From positions 367,892 through 431,891 of the forward strand of contig CADEHE010000003.1 of the NCBI GenBank assembly GCA_902826775.1: DNA of 64,000 nucleotides, given 5' to 3'. This stretch comes from an uncultured Pseudomonadota bacterium (lineage in GTDB: Bacteria > Pseudomonadota > Gammaproteobacteria > Burkholderiales > JALYOK01). Within the stretch, counting starts at the first letter, position 1. Each line of letters opens with the position of its first letter. Under the pieces are notes generated by a model that made no database searches, was not told the origin of the DNA, and worked only from the letters and a program-made list of their open reading frames with translations. The position numbers and the translations under genes were made by a program. This document shows positions 1 to 8,259 of this stretch, in pieces.

Positions 1-144
1 GGCGTGAGGGTTGCGCCTAGACGTTGGGAAGCAGAAAGTGCCACGCTCACGACACTCGCGGCAACGCGCCGACATTTTGCGCCCAAATCATACCAACGTT
101 TGTATTCATATTGGTGCTTTCCACAAGGAAGCGTGCGATCCACA

Positions 145-172
145 AGAAAACGGCGAGCCCGCTAGGCTCGCC
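145..172 (-). terminator. Rho-independent terminator of creD
   Basis: On the minus strand an 8-bp perfect stem (GGCGAGCC / GGCTCGCC, 5-nt loop) is followed by a T-rich tract (GTTTTCTTGT). It lies about 60 nt after the creD stop, so it probably ends the creD transcript. The 230 bases at the left edge hold no convincing gene. Confidence 0.7.
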
Positions 173-230
173 GCAATCCGTACAGGTCAGGTCACTCGAA
201 TGCGATTGCTCGGCTTTCGCCTCGAACGCG

Positions 231-1604
231 CTACGAAAGCGCGACCGGCGCCTGCCCCCCTCTCGCTCGTGCGTTCCCGAGCTGTTCGCCGAGCTGATAC
301 CAATCCATGCGACGCGTCAGCACCATAGTGATCGCCAATACCGCGAATACGAGAAGTGCCCCCAGCACCATGGCATAGTCCTCCGACCGCAGCAACATAT
401 ACAGTGCCGTGTAAATGCTTGTGAGGTAGACAGCAAAAAGCATACTGCGCCTACCACTGCGCAGTATATGAGCAACGTAGAATGTAATTAGCAAGATACA
501 GGCGCCCGCCGCGATCAAGTAAGCACGCAGGAACGCGATGTGCTCCGACAGCGAGAAGAGCAGAAGAAAGAACACCGCTAGAGCCAGGCCCACGAGCCCG
601 TACTGCACCGCATGCACGCGCAGAGCCTGCATGACTTCAAACAGCATGAACACGACGAAGGTCAGCCCGACGAACAGAAAGCCATAGTTCACGGCACGGC
701 CCGACTGCGCGTAGACGTCCACCGGCTGTATGAGTGCAACGCCGTAGGCTTCTTGTTGCAAGCCGGCGCATTTATCGGTTTCACACGCAAGCACGGCCTG
801 CGGCGCACTAGCGGCGAGTTCGGAGATCTTCCAGCTCGCGCTGAACCCACGCTCGTTGACTTCCCGTTTCTCGGGCAAGAAGCGGCCGTAGAAGCTGGGG
901 TGAGGCCACTGCCCTTGGAGATCGATCTGCGTTTGCTTCGCCAGCGGCACGAACTCCAGGCTCTTGGTGCCTTTGAGGTCAAGCCGGAATGAAAAGCGGT
1001 GCGTGCCACCAAGCGGTGCGCCCGCGTCCGCCAACACAGCGTGTATCCCGCTACCAAGTACCGCGTCGTTGCTGCCCGGCGCGAAGGCGATCGTCGCATC
1101 ATCCCAACGCAGCTTGACCCAATCGCGGATACCGCGCACATCTTCGACCCCTATGCGCAACTGCGCGGACTCAAACTCACGCACCCCGCCTTCCGCCGAT
1201 TGCTTCGGCAGCAACACCATGTCGAACTGCCCATTTACCTCGAGCGAAGTACTGTAAAACAGCATCGAGTAAATGCCGCGCTCACGCGTCTCGGTCGCCA
1301 GCGCCCCGCTCACCTTGATATCGGTCGGCGCAAAGCGTTGCGTGCAATCGCGGCGGCGCTTCTCCTTTTGCTTGTTGCCCTTCGCGTCCGTTACCTCCTC
1401 AAGATAGTGCTCGGTGCACGGCACCACCAAGATCGGTCCAGCGATTCGCTGACTGCCCACGCCGGTAGCCGCTAGTTCGGCCTCGACCGAATTGCGGCGC
1501 ATTTCCCGCTCGTAGATCTTGCCTTTAATCAGCGTCAACGGCAGCAGCAGCAACAAAGCGATGAATGCGGTGGAGAACAACTTCCAAAAGATGGCACGGC
1601 TCAT
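231..1604 (-). CDS. creD: CreD family inner-membrane protein
   Basis: CreD is an inner-membrane protein of the CreBC regulon, linked in Escherichia coli to colicin E2 tolerance and envelope stress. Its molecular activity is not established. This copy has 457 residues, close to the E. coli protein (about 450). It has an N-terminal membrane helix (about residues 10-29), a large periplasmic domain containing the family's GSQRIAGPILVVP stretch (about 50-62), and a cluster of five or so C-terminal helices (about 310-440) ending in a basic tail. The gene reads away from a perfect CreB tag 73 bp upstream. It is separated from creBC by a gene on the other strand, so it must have its own promoter. A terminator follows it. 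Confidence 0.93.
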   Translation of the reverse strand: MSRAIFWKLFSTAFIALLLLLPLTLIKGKIYEREMRRNSVEAELAATGVGSQRIAGPILVVPCTEHYLEEVTDAKGNKQKEKRRRDCTQRFAPTDIKVSGALATETRERGIYSMLFYSTSLEVNGQFDMVLLPKQSAEGGVREFESAQLRIGVEDVRGIRDWVKLRWDDATIAFAPGSNDAVLGSGIHAVLADAGAPLGGTHRFSFRLDLKGTKSLEFVPLAKQTQIDLQGQWPHPSFYGRFLPEKREVNERGFSASWKISELAASAPQAVLACETDKCAGLQQEAYGVALIQPVDVYAQSGRAVNYGFLFVGLTFVVFMLFEVMQALRVHAVQYGLVGLALAVFFLLLFSLSEHIAFLRAYLIAAGACILLITFYVAHILRSGRRSMLFAVYLTSIYTALYMLLRSEDYAMVLGALLVFAVLAITMVLTRRMDWYQLGEQLGNARARGGQAPVALS

Positions 1605-1676
1605 GAGCTGGCGGCTCCTCAGTTAAAAGACTGCTCGTAGCCTACTGACCCGAATTGGCCGCACCGCGAAGCAGCC

Positions 1677-1692
1677 GTGAAGTTTTCGTGAA
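1677..1692 (-). promoter_or_regulatory. CreB-binding cre tag upstream of creD
   Basis: The minus strand reads TTCAC-GAAAAC-TTCAC, an exact match to the published CreB tag TTCAC-N6-TTCAC. It sits 73 bp upstream of the creD start, the position expected for an activator of creD. Because the intergenic region is divergent, it could also affect the EF-hand gene on the plus strand. The match is seen directly; binding is inferred. Confidence 0.8.
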
Positions 1693-1847
1693 GTTGCGTC
1701 TACCGAAAGCGAAACCCTATTCGCGCAACCTCTGGCGCGGTGCATCCAAATCGCGCCCCACTGCGTATCAATGAACTAGAAGCGCAGCGAGACAGTCGAT
1801 AACCGCCGCCGCTTCGACATCGTCCACCAACAGAGGAGACCTTTACC

Positions 1848-2246
1848 ATGCGTAAACTGACCATCGCCGTCCTGTTCGCAGCCGCCGCCCTGGGAGCGGC
1901 ATCCACCACCATTGCCGCGGAAAATAATCCGTTGCATCCAAGCTACCGCGTGCTTGATGCCGATCGCGACGGCAGCGTCGCCGCTCATGAGTTTATGGGC
2001 TACATGACCAAGATGTGGGATGAAATTCAACTTGATCCCAATCCTCTTCATCCAGGATACTTCACGCCGGGTCAATTCAAGAGCGCCGACTCTAACGGCG
2101 ATATGAAAATCAGCCGTGACGAGTACCTGGCTTTCGTCAAAGCGAGCTGGGCGTACATGGATCGCGAGGGCGCCGGCAAGGTGCCTGAGAGCGTCTACGC
2201 TAGCCTTGAGATGAACCCACTCAATCCGAACTATCAGCGCAACTAG
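1848..2246 (+). CDS. Secreted EF-hand calcium-binding protein
   Basis: This is a 132-residue protein with a signal peptide (basic start, hydrophobic Ala/Leu-rich core, likely cut after about residue 23). Two EF-hand loops are visible: DADRDGSVAAHE (about residues 38-49) and a second starting at SADSNGDMKISRDE (about 79-92). Both have acidic residues at the usual calcium-ligating positions, although the second starts with Ser-Ala-Asp rather than a clean Asp. Repeated N-P-L-H/N-P motifs flank the loops. A role in periplasmic calcium binding or sensing is inferred. AGAGGAGA lies about 10 nt before the ATG. The gene sits on the plus strand between creC and creD, which is unusual for a cre locus. 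Confidence 0.82.
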   Translation: MRKLTIAVLFAAAALGAASTTIAAENNPLHPSYRVLDADRDGSVAAHEFMGYMTKMWDEIQLDPNPLHPGYFTPGQFKSADSNGDMKISRDEYLAFVKASWAYMDREGAGKVPESVYASLEMNPLNPNYQRN

Positions 2247-2258
2247 CAAACCGCGCAT

Positions 2259-2293
2259 AACTTGGCGCGAGTGCAGCCGGCTCGCGCCTAGTT
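2259..2293. terminator. Bidirectional terminator between EF-hand gene and creC
   Basis: A perfect 8-bp GC stem (GGCGCGAG / CTCGCGCC, 9-nt loop) is extended by AACT/AGTT outer pairs. It lies in the 78-bp gap between two converging genes, so it can serve either strand. The T-tract is short. Confidence 0.55.
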
Positions 2294-2324
2294 TGCGTCC
2301 CCAGAAACACCCGGGCCGCGAATG

Positions 2325-3749
2325 CTAGACCGGAAGTATCAGCACTGCTTCGACGCCGCCATCGCGGTGGTTAGTTACACTGATGCTGCCACGGTGCAAT
2401 TGGGCAATTTCATTCACCAGCGCCAGGCCTAGCCCGCTGCTTTTCTGCCCGGTGTCTGGCCGCGGTAAAGAAAAAAACCGCTCGAACAGCCGCGCTTGCG
2501 CAAACTCGGGCACCCCCGCGCCTTGATCGCGCACCCGTAGATAGTGCTGGTTTTCGGACAACTGGTGAGCGATGGTGATATGCCCGGCGCTAGGGCTAAA
2601 GGCGATGGCGTTGTCCAACAAATTCGCCATTGCCTGCCGCAAAAGAAAGCGCTCGCCGCGCACGCGCACCGCCGCGGCGACGCAATTCTCCACGACCAGG
2701 CCCTTGCGCTGCAACTCGGCGCCGCGTGCCGCAATCAACTCGGCGACGAGTTCGTGCAGGTCGATAGATGTCACATCCTGCAAACTCTGGCGATGCTCAA
2801 TAACAGCAAGATTGAGGATGCGCTCGACAATCGACTGCATGCGCTCGCTCTCGTTGCGTATGTTGCCGACAAAACGCGCGCGGTCGTTGACGGGCATGTC
2901 TTCGTTCAGCAACTCGGCTGCGCCGCGGATCGCAGAAAGCGGGCTCTTTAGTTCGTGGGTGAGCAACTGCGCGAACTTCTCCACATGTGCTCTGCCCTCT
3001 AGTTCCTCACGCATCTTCTCCAACGCGCCGGACAGCGTGGCCAGCTCGCCACGGCGATAGCGCGGCACGCTTACGCGCCTGCCCACACTTACATCACGCG
3101 CGTACTGCGACAATCGGCGCAAGTCGCGGCTCATCCACCAGGACAACGCCAACGCCAGCGTCAGCGCGGCGGCCACCAGCACACCACCCAACTCCAGCAA
3201 CTGCGTCCGGCTGCGTGCGACGAACGGCTCGAAACTTGCGCTCGACTTGCCGAGGCTCAGTACGCCGCGCAAGCTTTGCGCTTGGCCGATCGGCGCCGCC
3301 ACGTACATGACCGAGGACACCGGATTGCCGGCCTCAGCACGTGTGGCACGCGCTCCGTACTCTCCTCTTAGAGTTCGCTGAACGTCGTTCCAGTGGCCAA
3401 AGTCCATACCGATGTTTTCCGGTTCACTGTCGAACAGCACCGTTCCGGCTTTATCGGTGATGTAGATGCGCAAGTCCGGCTGGGTCTTCGGTACGCCGTA
3501 GATGCGCGCATTGAATTGCCGCTGCTCAAAGCGCTGCACCGCTTGCGCAAATGCGCCTTCGGCGGCACGCCCCGCCGCCAGATCGGGCGCCGCCATCTCA
3601 GCGAGCACGTTGGCGCAGTCCACCAGCAATTCCTCCACGGCCTGCCGCATCGCCGGCTTAAGCTCGTTCACAGCGATGCGATAGCCAAACAGAGCAGCCA
3701 AGGCGATCAACAGCACGTAGCCGGCAAAACTGCGCAGAACAAAATTCAT
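2325..3749 (-). CDS. creC: Sensor histidine kinase CreC
   Basis: CreC is the membrane histidine kinase partner of CreB; in E. coli the pair responds to carbon and growth conditions. This 474-residue protein has an N-terminal helix (about 7-27), a periplasmic sensor region (about 28-180), a second helix (about 185-205), a linker, a HisKA domain with the phospho-acceptor in LLTHELKSPLSAIRG, and an HATPase_c domain with N box (LLDNAIAF), G1 (DQGAGV) and G2 (SSGLGLALV) motifs. The periplasmic segment includes FDSEPENIGMDFG, characteristic of the CreC sensor. Its ATG overlaps the creB stop by one base (TGATG), so the two are translationally coupled. Confidence 0.93.
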   Translation of the reverse strand: MNFVLRSFAGYVLLIALAALFGYRIAVNELKPAMRQAVEELLVDCANVLAEMAAPDLAAGRAAEGAFAQAVQRFEQRQFNARIYGVPKTQPDLRIYITDKAGTVLFDSEPENIGMDFGHWNDVQRTLRGEYGARATRAEAGNPVSSVMYVAAPIGQAQSLRGVLSLGKSSASFEPFVARSRTQLLELGGVLVAAALTLALALSWWMSRDLRRLSQYARDVSVGRRVSVPRYRRGELATLSGALEKMREELEGRAHVEKFAQLLTHELKSPLSAIRGAAELLNEDMPVNDRARFVGNIRNESERMQSIVERILNLAVIEHRQSLQDVTSIDLHELVAELIAARGAELQRKGLVVENCVAAAVRVRGERFLLRQAMANLLDNAIAFSPSAGHITIAHQLSENQHYLRVRDQGAGVPEFAQARLFERFFSLPRPDTGQKSSGLGLALVNEIAQLHRGSISVTNHRDGGVEAVLILPV

Positions 3750-4432
3750 CAGGAACTCACTTTCACGCTGTAACCCATGCCGCGATGCGTCTGAATGGGG
3801 TCGAGATCCGGCGCGACTGCGCGTAGCTTTGCGCGCAGCGACTTGATGTGAGTGTCGACGGTACGCTCCATGCTGGCCTCGGGTGCCTCGGTTAGCACCA
3901 TCAACTGCGCCCGAGAGAACACCCGCTCGGGCTGGCTCAGCATGGCCTTGAGCAGCAGGTACTCAAAGCGCGTCAGCGCCACATGCGCACCGCGATACTC
4001 GATTCGGGCGCGCACCTCATCGACCTTGAACCAAGCGTCGACGCGCGCTTGCTCCGGCGCGCCGCCACCGCGCGCACGCCGCAAGATAGTTTTAACGCGC
4101 GCAACCAACTCCCTTGGACTAAAGGGCTTGACTACATAGTCGTCGGCGCCGATTTCCAAACCGACGATGCGGTCCACTTCATCACTGCGCGCAGTGACAA
4201 ACAAGACCGGCACTTGCGAGAAGGTGCGGATTTGCTTGCACAACTCGAAGCCGTTTACGTCCGGTAGACCAACGTCGAGAATCACCGCGTCCACCGTTTG
4301 CTGGCGCAATAGTTCGAGCGCTTGCATGCCTAGAGTTACGCACAGCGGCCGAAAACCGTCGGTGCGCAGTGCGTACTCAACGTTGGCGGCGATCGCCGGC
4401 TCATCTTCCACGATCAGTATTGTCGCGCTCAC
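3749..4432 (-). CDS. creB: Response regulator CreB (OmpR family)
   Basis: CreB is the OmpR/PhoB-type regulator that binds TTCAC-N6-TTCAC tags. The receiver domain carries the acidic pair (VEDEP), the phospho-acceptor Asp in ILDVGLPDVNG, the Thr in VTARS and the Lys in VVKPFSPRE. The C-terminal winged helix ends in THRGMGYSV. The start chosen is a GTG at 4432, giving 227 residues; it aligns with E. coli CreB and has GAGGCGG just upstream. An ATG at 4477 would add 15 residues that look unlike the family. The gene is first in creB-creC. A likely target site lies upstream of creD in this same window. Confidence 0.92.
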   Translation of the reverse strand: MSATILIVEDEPAIAANVEYALRTDGFRPLCVTLGMQALELLRQQTVDAVILDVGLPDVNGFELCKQIRTFSQVPVLFVTARSDEVDRIVGLEIGADDYVVKPFSPRELVARVKTILRRARGGGAPEQARVDAWFKVDEVRARIEYRGAHVALTRFEYLLLKAMLSQPERVFSRAQLMVLTEAPEASMERTVDTHIKSLRAKLRAVAPDLDPIQTHRGMGYSVKVSS

Positions 4433-4539
4433 AACCGCCTCAGCGTCAGATTCACCAAGACTACACGCGGAATGCACACAACACCTAGGGCGCCCAAGTT
4501 AACGTCCACAAATCGCCATCCTTATTCGCTCCCTTTGTC

Positions 4540-5052
4540 ATGCTCCTCGCTCACATTCCCGCCGGTTACCTGCTCAGCACGGCCTTGCTCAAGCGCTACG
4601 CACCTCTCCCCGCGAGGCAAGCGCAAGGACTGCTGTGGCTAGGACTCGTCTGCGCAACGCTACCGGACTTTGATTTGTTGTACTTTCACTTCATCGACGA
4701 GCGGCGCCACAATCATCATAGCTACTGGACGCACATTCCGATCTGGTGGGCGATGTCATTGTTGCCCATTTACGCTTGGGCGCTCTGGCGCCGCCGCCGC
4801 ACCGTAAGCGTTGCTTGCGCGGTCGTATTGTGCAACGTCTGGCTGCATTGCGCCCTCGACAGCCTAGCCAGCGGAATTCAGTGGTTCTACCCGTTGTCGG
4901 AGCGCTACTTCGCCCTGCTGCCCTTGCCTGGCGACGACCACTGGTGGAGCAAGCGATTCGTACTGAATTTCTGCGCGCTAGTGGAATTGAGCATCATCGT
5001 CCTGGCGCTTCGCCGCTGGCGCCGCAATCAGACAGGAGCCAGCGGCGCCTAG
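4540..5052 (+). CDS. Membrane-bound metal-dependent hydrolase family protein (DUF457/YdjM-like)
   Basis: This 170-residue integral membrane protein matches the YdjM-like membrane metal-dependent hydrolase family. Family signatures seen are HIPAGYLL at the N-terminus, PDFDLLYF (about residues 46-53), the His-rich stretch HNHHSYWTH (about 61-69) as a probable metal site, and a later LHCALDSL motif. Several hydrophobic helices are evident. The substrate of this family is not well established. It lies divergently from creB with a 107-bp gap and 149 bp before moaA, so it is probably transcribed alone. Confidence 0.8.
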   Translation: MLLAHIPAGYLLSTALLKRYAPLPARQAQGLLWLGLVCATLPDFDLLYFHFIDERRHNHHSYWTHIPIWWAMSLLPIYAWALWRRRRTVSVACAVVLCNVWLHCALDSLASGIQWFYPLSERYFALLPLPGDDHWWSKRFVLNFCALVELSIIVLALRRWRRNQTGASGA

Positions 5053-5201
5053 CGGTAACGCGATTGCCGGTAAGCACGTGCCTTAGGAATGAACGCTATA
5101 TACTTGCTTCCTCGCTCTGTATTGATTTGCCAGCACCAGATACGGTCGATAGTATCTATTTAAAACGCTTGATGTTGGTCGATAAAGGATGTGTACTAGA
5201 C

Positions 5202-6251
5202 ATGGTATCGAAAATAATTCCAATCCGCGAAACGCCCACTGCGCATGCAAAGATGACTGACCGCTTGCGGCGTCCATTGCGCGACTTGCGCATCTCGGTC
5301 ACTGACCGCTGCAACTTCCGCTGCGTCTACTGCATGCCGAAGGAAATCTTCGGCCGCGACTACCAATTTATGGCGCACAGCCAGTTGCTCAGCTTTGAAG
5401 AGATTACCCGGCTCGCCAAGATCTTCGTGCGCCACGGCATCGAGAAAGTGCGGATCACCGGTGGCGAACCCTTGGTGCGGCGTCACCTGGAAAAGCTAAT
5501 CGAGATGCTGGCGCAAATCCCGGGGCTAGACCTCACGCTCACCACCAATGGCTCGCTGCTCAAGAAGAAAGCCCAAGCATTGAAAGACGCGGGACTGAAA
5601 CGGGTGACCGTAAGCCTCGACTCATTGGACGAAGCGATTTTCCGCGCCATGAACGATGTCGATTTTCCGGTTGCGAGCGTGCTGGAAGGCATCGCCGAAG
5701 CCGCCGCGGTGGGCTTGCAGCCGGTCAAGGTCAACATGGTGGTTAAGCGCGGCATAAACGTCGACAGCGTGCTGCCGATGGCGCGTCATTTCAAGGGCAG
5801 CGGACACATCTTGCGCTTTATTGAGTTTATGGACGTTGGCGCGACCAACGGCTGGCGCATGGACGACGTCATCCCGACGCGCGAATTGGTGCGCATGATC
5901 AACGGCGAGATGGCGATCGAGCCGATCGACCCCAACTACCAAGGCGAAGTCGCCGAGCGCTGGCGCTATAAGGACGGCGGCGGTGAAGTCGGCTTCATTT
6001 CCTCCGTAACTCAAGCATTCTGCCGCGACTGCAACCGCGCTCGCGTGTCCACCGAAGGCAAGCTCTATACCTGCTTGTTTGCCACCGAAGGCCACGATTT
6101 GCGCTCGCTCTTGCGCGGCGGCAAATCCGACGACGAGATTCTCGATGTGATCGGACAGATCTGGAGTGTGCGCGAAGATCGCTATTCCGAAATCCGCTCA
6201 GAGCACACGGCTGGGTTGCGCAAAGTGGAGATGTCGTACATCGGCGGTTGA
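5202..6251 (+). CDS. moaA: GTP 3',8-cyclase MoaA (molybdenum cofactor synthesis)
   Basis: MoaA is the radical-SAM enzyme that converts GTP to the 3',8-cyclo intermediate, the first step of molybdopterin synthesis, working with MoaC. The N-terminal [4Fe-4S] motif CNFRCVYC, the GGEPLVRR motif, the C-terminal second-cluster motif [11 protein letters not shown] with the later Cys in YTCLFA, and the C-terminal double glycine (SYIGG) are all present. The start is placed at ATG 5202 (349 residues, typical). ATG 5172 is also in frame. The gene heads a moaA-mobA-moeA run. No moaB, moaC, moaD or moaE is nearby, so these must lie elsewhere. Confidence 0.95.
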   Translation: MVSKIIPIRETPTAHAKMTDRLRRPLRDLRISVTDRCNFRCVYCMPKEIFGRDYQFMAHSQLLSFEEITRLAKIFVRHGIEKVRITGGEPLVRRHLEKLIEMLAQIPGLDLTLTTNGSLLKKKAQALKDAGLKRVTVSLDSLDEAIFRAMNDVDFPVASVLEGIAEAAAVGLQPVKVNMVVKRGINVDSVLPMARHFKGSGHILRFIEFMDVGATNGWRMDDVIPTRELVRMINGEMAIEPIDPNYQGEVAERWRYKDGGGEVGFISSVTQAFCRDCNRARVSTEGKLYTCLFATEGHDLRSLLRGGKSDDEILDVIGQIWSVREDRYSEIRSEHTAGLRKVEMSYIGG

Positions 6252-6308
6252 CGGCGACATGCTCCTGCCGTCCCCTATGACAGTTGCTGCCTACTGCACG
6301 CGCGCATT

Positions 6309-6905
6309 CTGAGCATCCATACCCAGCCGCCAATCACCGGCGTCGTCCTCGCGGGCGGGCTTGGGCGCCGCATCGGCGGCGATGACAAGGGATTGATCCG
6401 GTTTCGCGGCCGAGCGATGATCGCGCATGTGCTAGGCAGGCTGAGCCCACAAGTCGACGAAGTGCTGATCAACGCCAACCGCAGTTGCAATGATTATGCA
6501 CAGTTCGGGCATCGCGTGGTCGGCGATGCCATCGAGGGCTACGCTGGCCCACTTGCCGGCCTAGACGCCGGCTTGCTTGCGGCGCGCAATGATTTCATCG
6601 TCAGCGTGCCGTGCGACGCTCCTTTCTTGCCGCTCGACCTGGTTGCGCGCATGTACCAGGGGCTGGTGGCGGCGCACGCGGAAGTCGCGATAGCCAAGAC
6701 CGGAGCGCGCACGCATCCGGTATTCTGCCTGGCGCAGCGTGGCGCTCATCGCGCCTTGCGGGCGTATTTGGCAGCAGGTGGACGCAAAGCCGAAGGTTGG
6801 TATGCTTCGCTGGCTGTGGCGCAGGTGGACTTCGGTGCAGAAGCGCCCGCGTTCGCCAACATCAACACCTTGGAGGAATTGCAGCATTGGGAAGATCATG
6901 AATGA
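6309..6905 (+). CDS. mobA: Molybdenum cofactor guanylyltransferase MobA
   Basis: MobA transfers GMP from GTP to molybdopterin, giving the guanine dinucleotide cofactor. The N-terminal nucleotide-binding motif ITGVVLAGGLGRRIGG-DDKG and the downstream VPCDAPFLP are clear. No in-frame ATG or GTG exists between the moaA stop (6249-6251, same frame) and that motif. The candidates are CTG 6309, ATT 6306 and CTG 6294. CTG 6309 overlaps the TGA of a 17-codon frame beginning at ATG 6259, so coupled re-initiation is possible. TTG 6393 would delete the essential motif. The 3' end overlaps moeA by 8 bases. Function is secure; the start is not. Confidence 0.88.
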   Translation: MSIHTQPPITGVVLAGGLGRRIGGDDKGLIRFRGRAMIAHVLGRLSPQVDEVLINANRSCNDYAQFGHRVVGDAIEGYAGPLAGLDAGLLAARNDFIVSVPCDAPFLPLDLVARMYQGLVAAHAEVAIAKTGARTHPVFCLAQRGAHRALRAYLAAGGRKAEGWYASLAVAQVDFGAEAPAFANINTLEELQHWEDHE

Positions 6906-8178
6906 TTTGAGCAAAGCCAAGACGCTTACCGAGGCCAGCAGCGCCGACGACTACGACCCCAACTCGATGCCGGTCGATCAAGCCCGCGCGCTGATCCGGC
7001 AATTCTTGACACCGATCGACGGCACGCTGCGCGTCCCGGTGCGCAGCGCGCTCAATCGCGTCCTCGCGCAAGATGTCATCTCGCCCTTCAACGTCCCAGC
7101 GCACAACAATTCGGCCATGGACGGGTACGCGCTGCGCTTTTCCGACCTGCACGCCGAAGGAGAAACCAGCCTGCGCATCGCCGGTACGGCCTTTGCCGGC
7201 AAGCCATATACCGGAACATTGGCCGGCGGCGAGGCGATTCGCATCATGACCGGTGCGAAACTGCCCGACTCGCTCGATACTATCGTCATGCAAGAGCGCG
7301 TGCGCGCAGAGGGCGCGAATATCTTAGTGCCCGCAGGACAAAAGAAAGCACAGCACGTGCGCTACGCCGGTGAAGACTTGAAGGCAGGCGCGTCCGCGCT
7401 TATGCGCGGTCAGCTGGTCCGCGCCGCCGAGCTGGGGCTCATCGCCAGCTTGGGGATCGGTGAAGTCAGTGTATTCCGGCCACTGCGCGTGGCGTTCTTT
7501 TCCACCGGCGACGAGTTGCGCTCAATTGGCACGCCGCTGGGCGATGGCGATATTTATGACAGCAACCGCTACACCCTCTATGGCATGCTCAAGCGCATGG
7601 AGTTTGATCTCTACGATCTGGGCGTCGTGCGCGACGATCCCGCCGCCGTCGAACGCGCGTTCGTAGAGGCCTCCCGCATCGGCGACGTCGTCATTTCTAG
7701 CGGCGGGGTATCGGTCGGCGACGCCGATTTCGTCAAGCAGATGCTGAATAAGCTCGGCGAGGTGCTGTTCTGGAAAATCGCTATGAAGCCGGGCCGACCG
7801 CTTGCCTACGGAAAGATCGGTAAGGCGCACTTTTTTGGACTGCCCGGCAACCCAGTTGCGGTCATGGTGACGTTCTATCAATTCGTCCGTGACGCGCTCA
7901 TGACACTGGCCGGCCAAACCCCGATCCCGCCCCTACCCACACTACCTGCGGTGTGCACGTCTGCGTTAAAGAAAGCGCCTGGGCGCACGGAGTTTCAGCG
8001 CGGCATACTCAGTTGCGACAGCAACGGCGCTTGGACTGTGCAAGCAACTGGCGAGCAAGGTTCCGCGATCCTGAGTTCAATGAGCTCTGCGAACTGCTTT
8101 ATTATCCTGCCAACGGCGCAAGGCGATGTTGCCCCTGGAACGACGGTGCAAGTACAGGTGCTCGAAGGCCTCATCTGA
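6898..8178 (+). CDS. moeA: Molybdopterin molybdenumtransferase MoeA
   Basis: MoeA inserts molybdate into molybdopterin, using adenylylated cofactor delivered by MogA. Visible signatures are the N-terminal PVDQARALI stretch, NNSAMDGYALR (about residues 67-77), the TGAKLPD segment, FSTGDEL (about 200-206), SSGGVSVGDADFV and PGRPLAYG followed by GLPGNPVAVMV. Length is 426 residues, normal for the family. The start at ATG 6898 lies inside the mobA 3' end. With moaA and mobA upstream this forms a compact cofactor operon, which would serve molybdoenzymes such as nitrate reductase-type oxidoreductases. Confidence 0.95.
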   Translation: MNDLSKAKTLTEASSADDYDPNSMPVDQARALIRQFLTPIDGTLRVPVRSALNRVLAQDVISPFNVPAHNNSAMDGYALRFSDLHAEGETSLRIAGTAFAGKPYTGTLAGGEAIRIMTGAKLPDSLDTIVMQERVRAEGANILVPAGQKKAQHVRYAGEDLKAGASALMRGQLVRAAELGLIASLGIGEVSVFRPLRVAFFSTGDELRSIGTPLGDGDIYDSNRYTLYGMLKRMEFDLYDLGVVRDDPAAVERAFVEASRIGDVVISSGGVSVGDADFVKQMLNKLGEVLFWKIAMKPGRPLAYGKIGKAHFFGLPGNPVAVMVTFYQFVRDALMTLAGQTPIPPLPTLPAVCTSALKKAPGRTEFQRGILSCDSNGAWTVQATGEQGSAILSSMSSANCFIILPTAQGDVAPGTTVQVQVLEGLI

Positions 8179-8259
8179 AGCACCACGCAGGAGTGCGTTC
8201 GCAGGTAAACTCGACACAGTGGCATTGCGTTAAGGTTAACTCACTCTCGGAGGATGGGC

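Noticed and set aside
1..230. Possible partial gene at the left edge
   Set aside because: Short frames only, no homology, and the creD terminator lies here.
4746..5201. Extended moaA N-terminus
   Set aside because: The upstream part of the frame overlaps the DUF457-type gene in another frame and has no MoaA homology.
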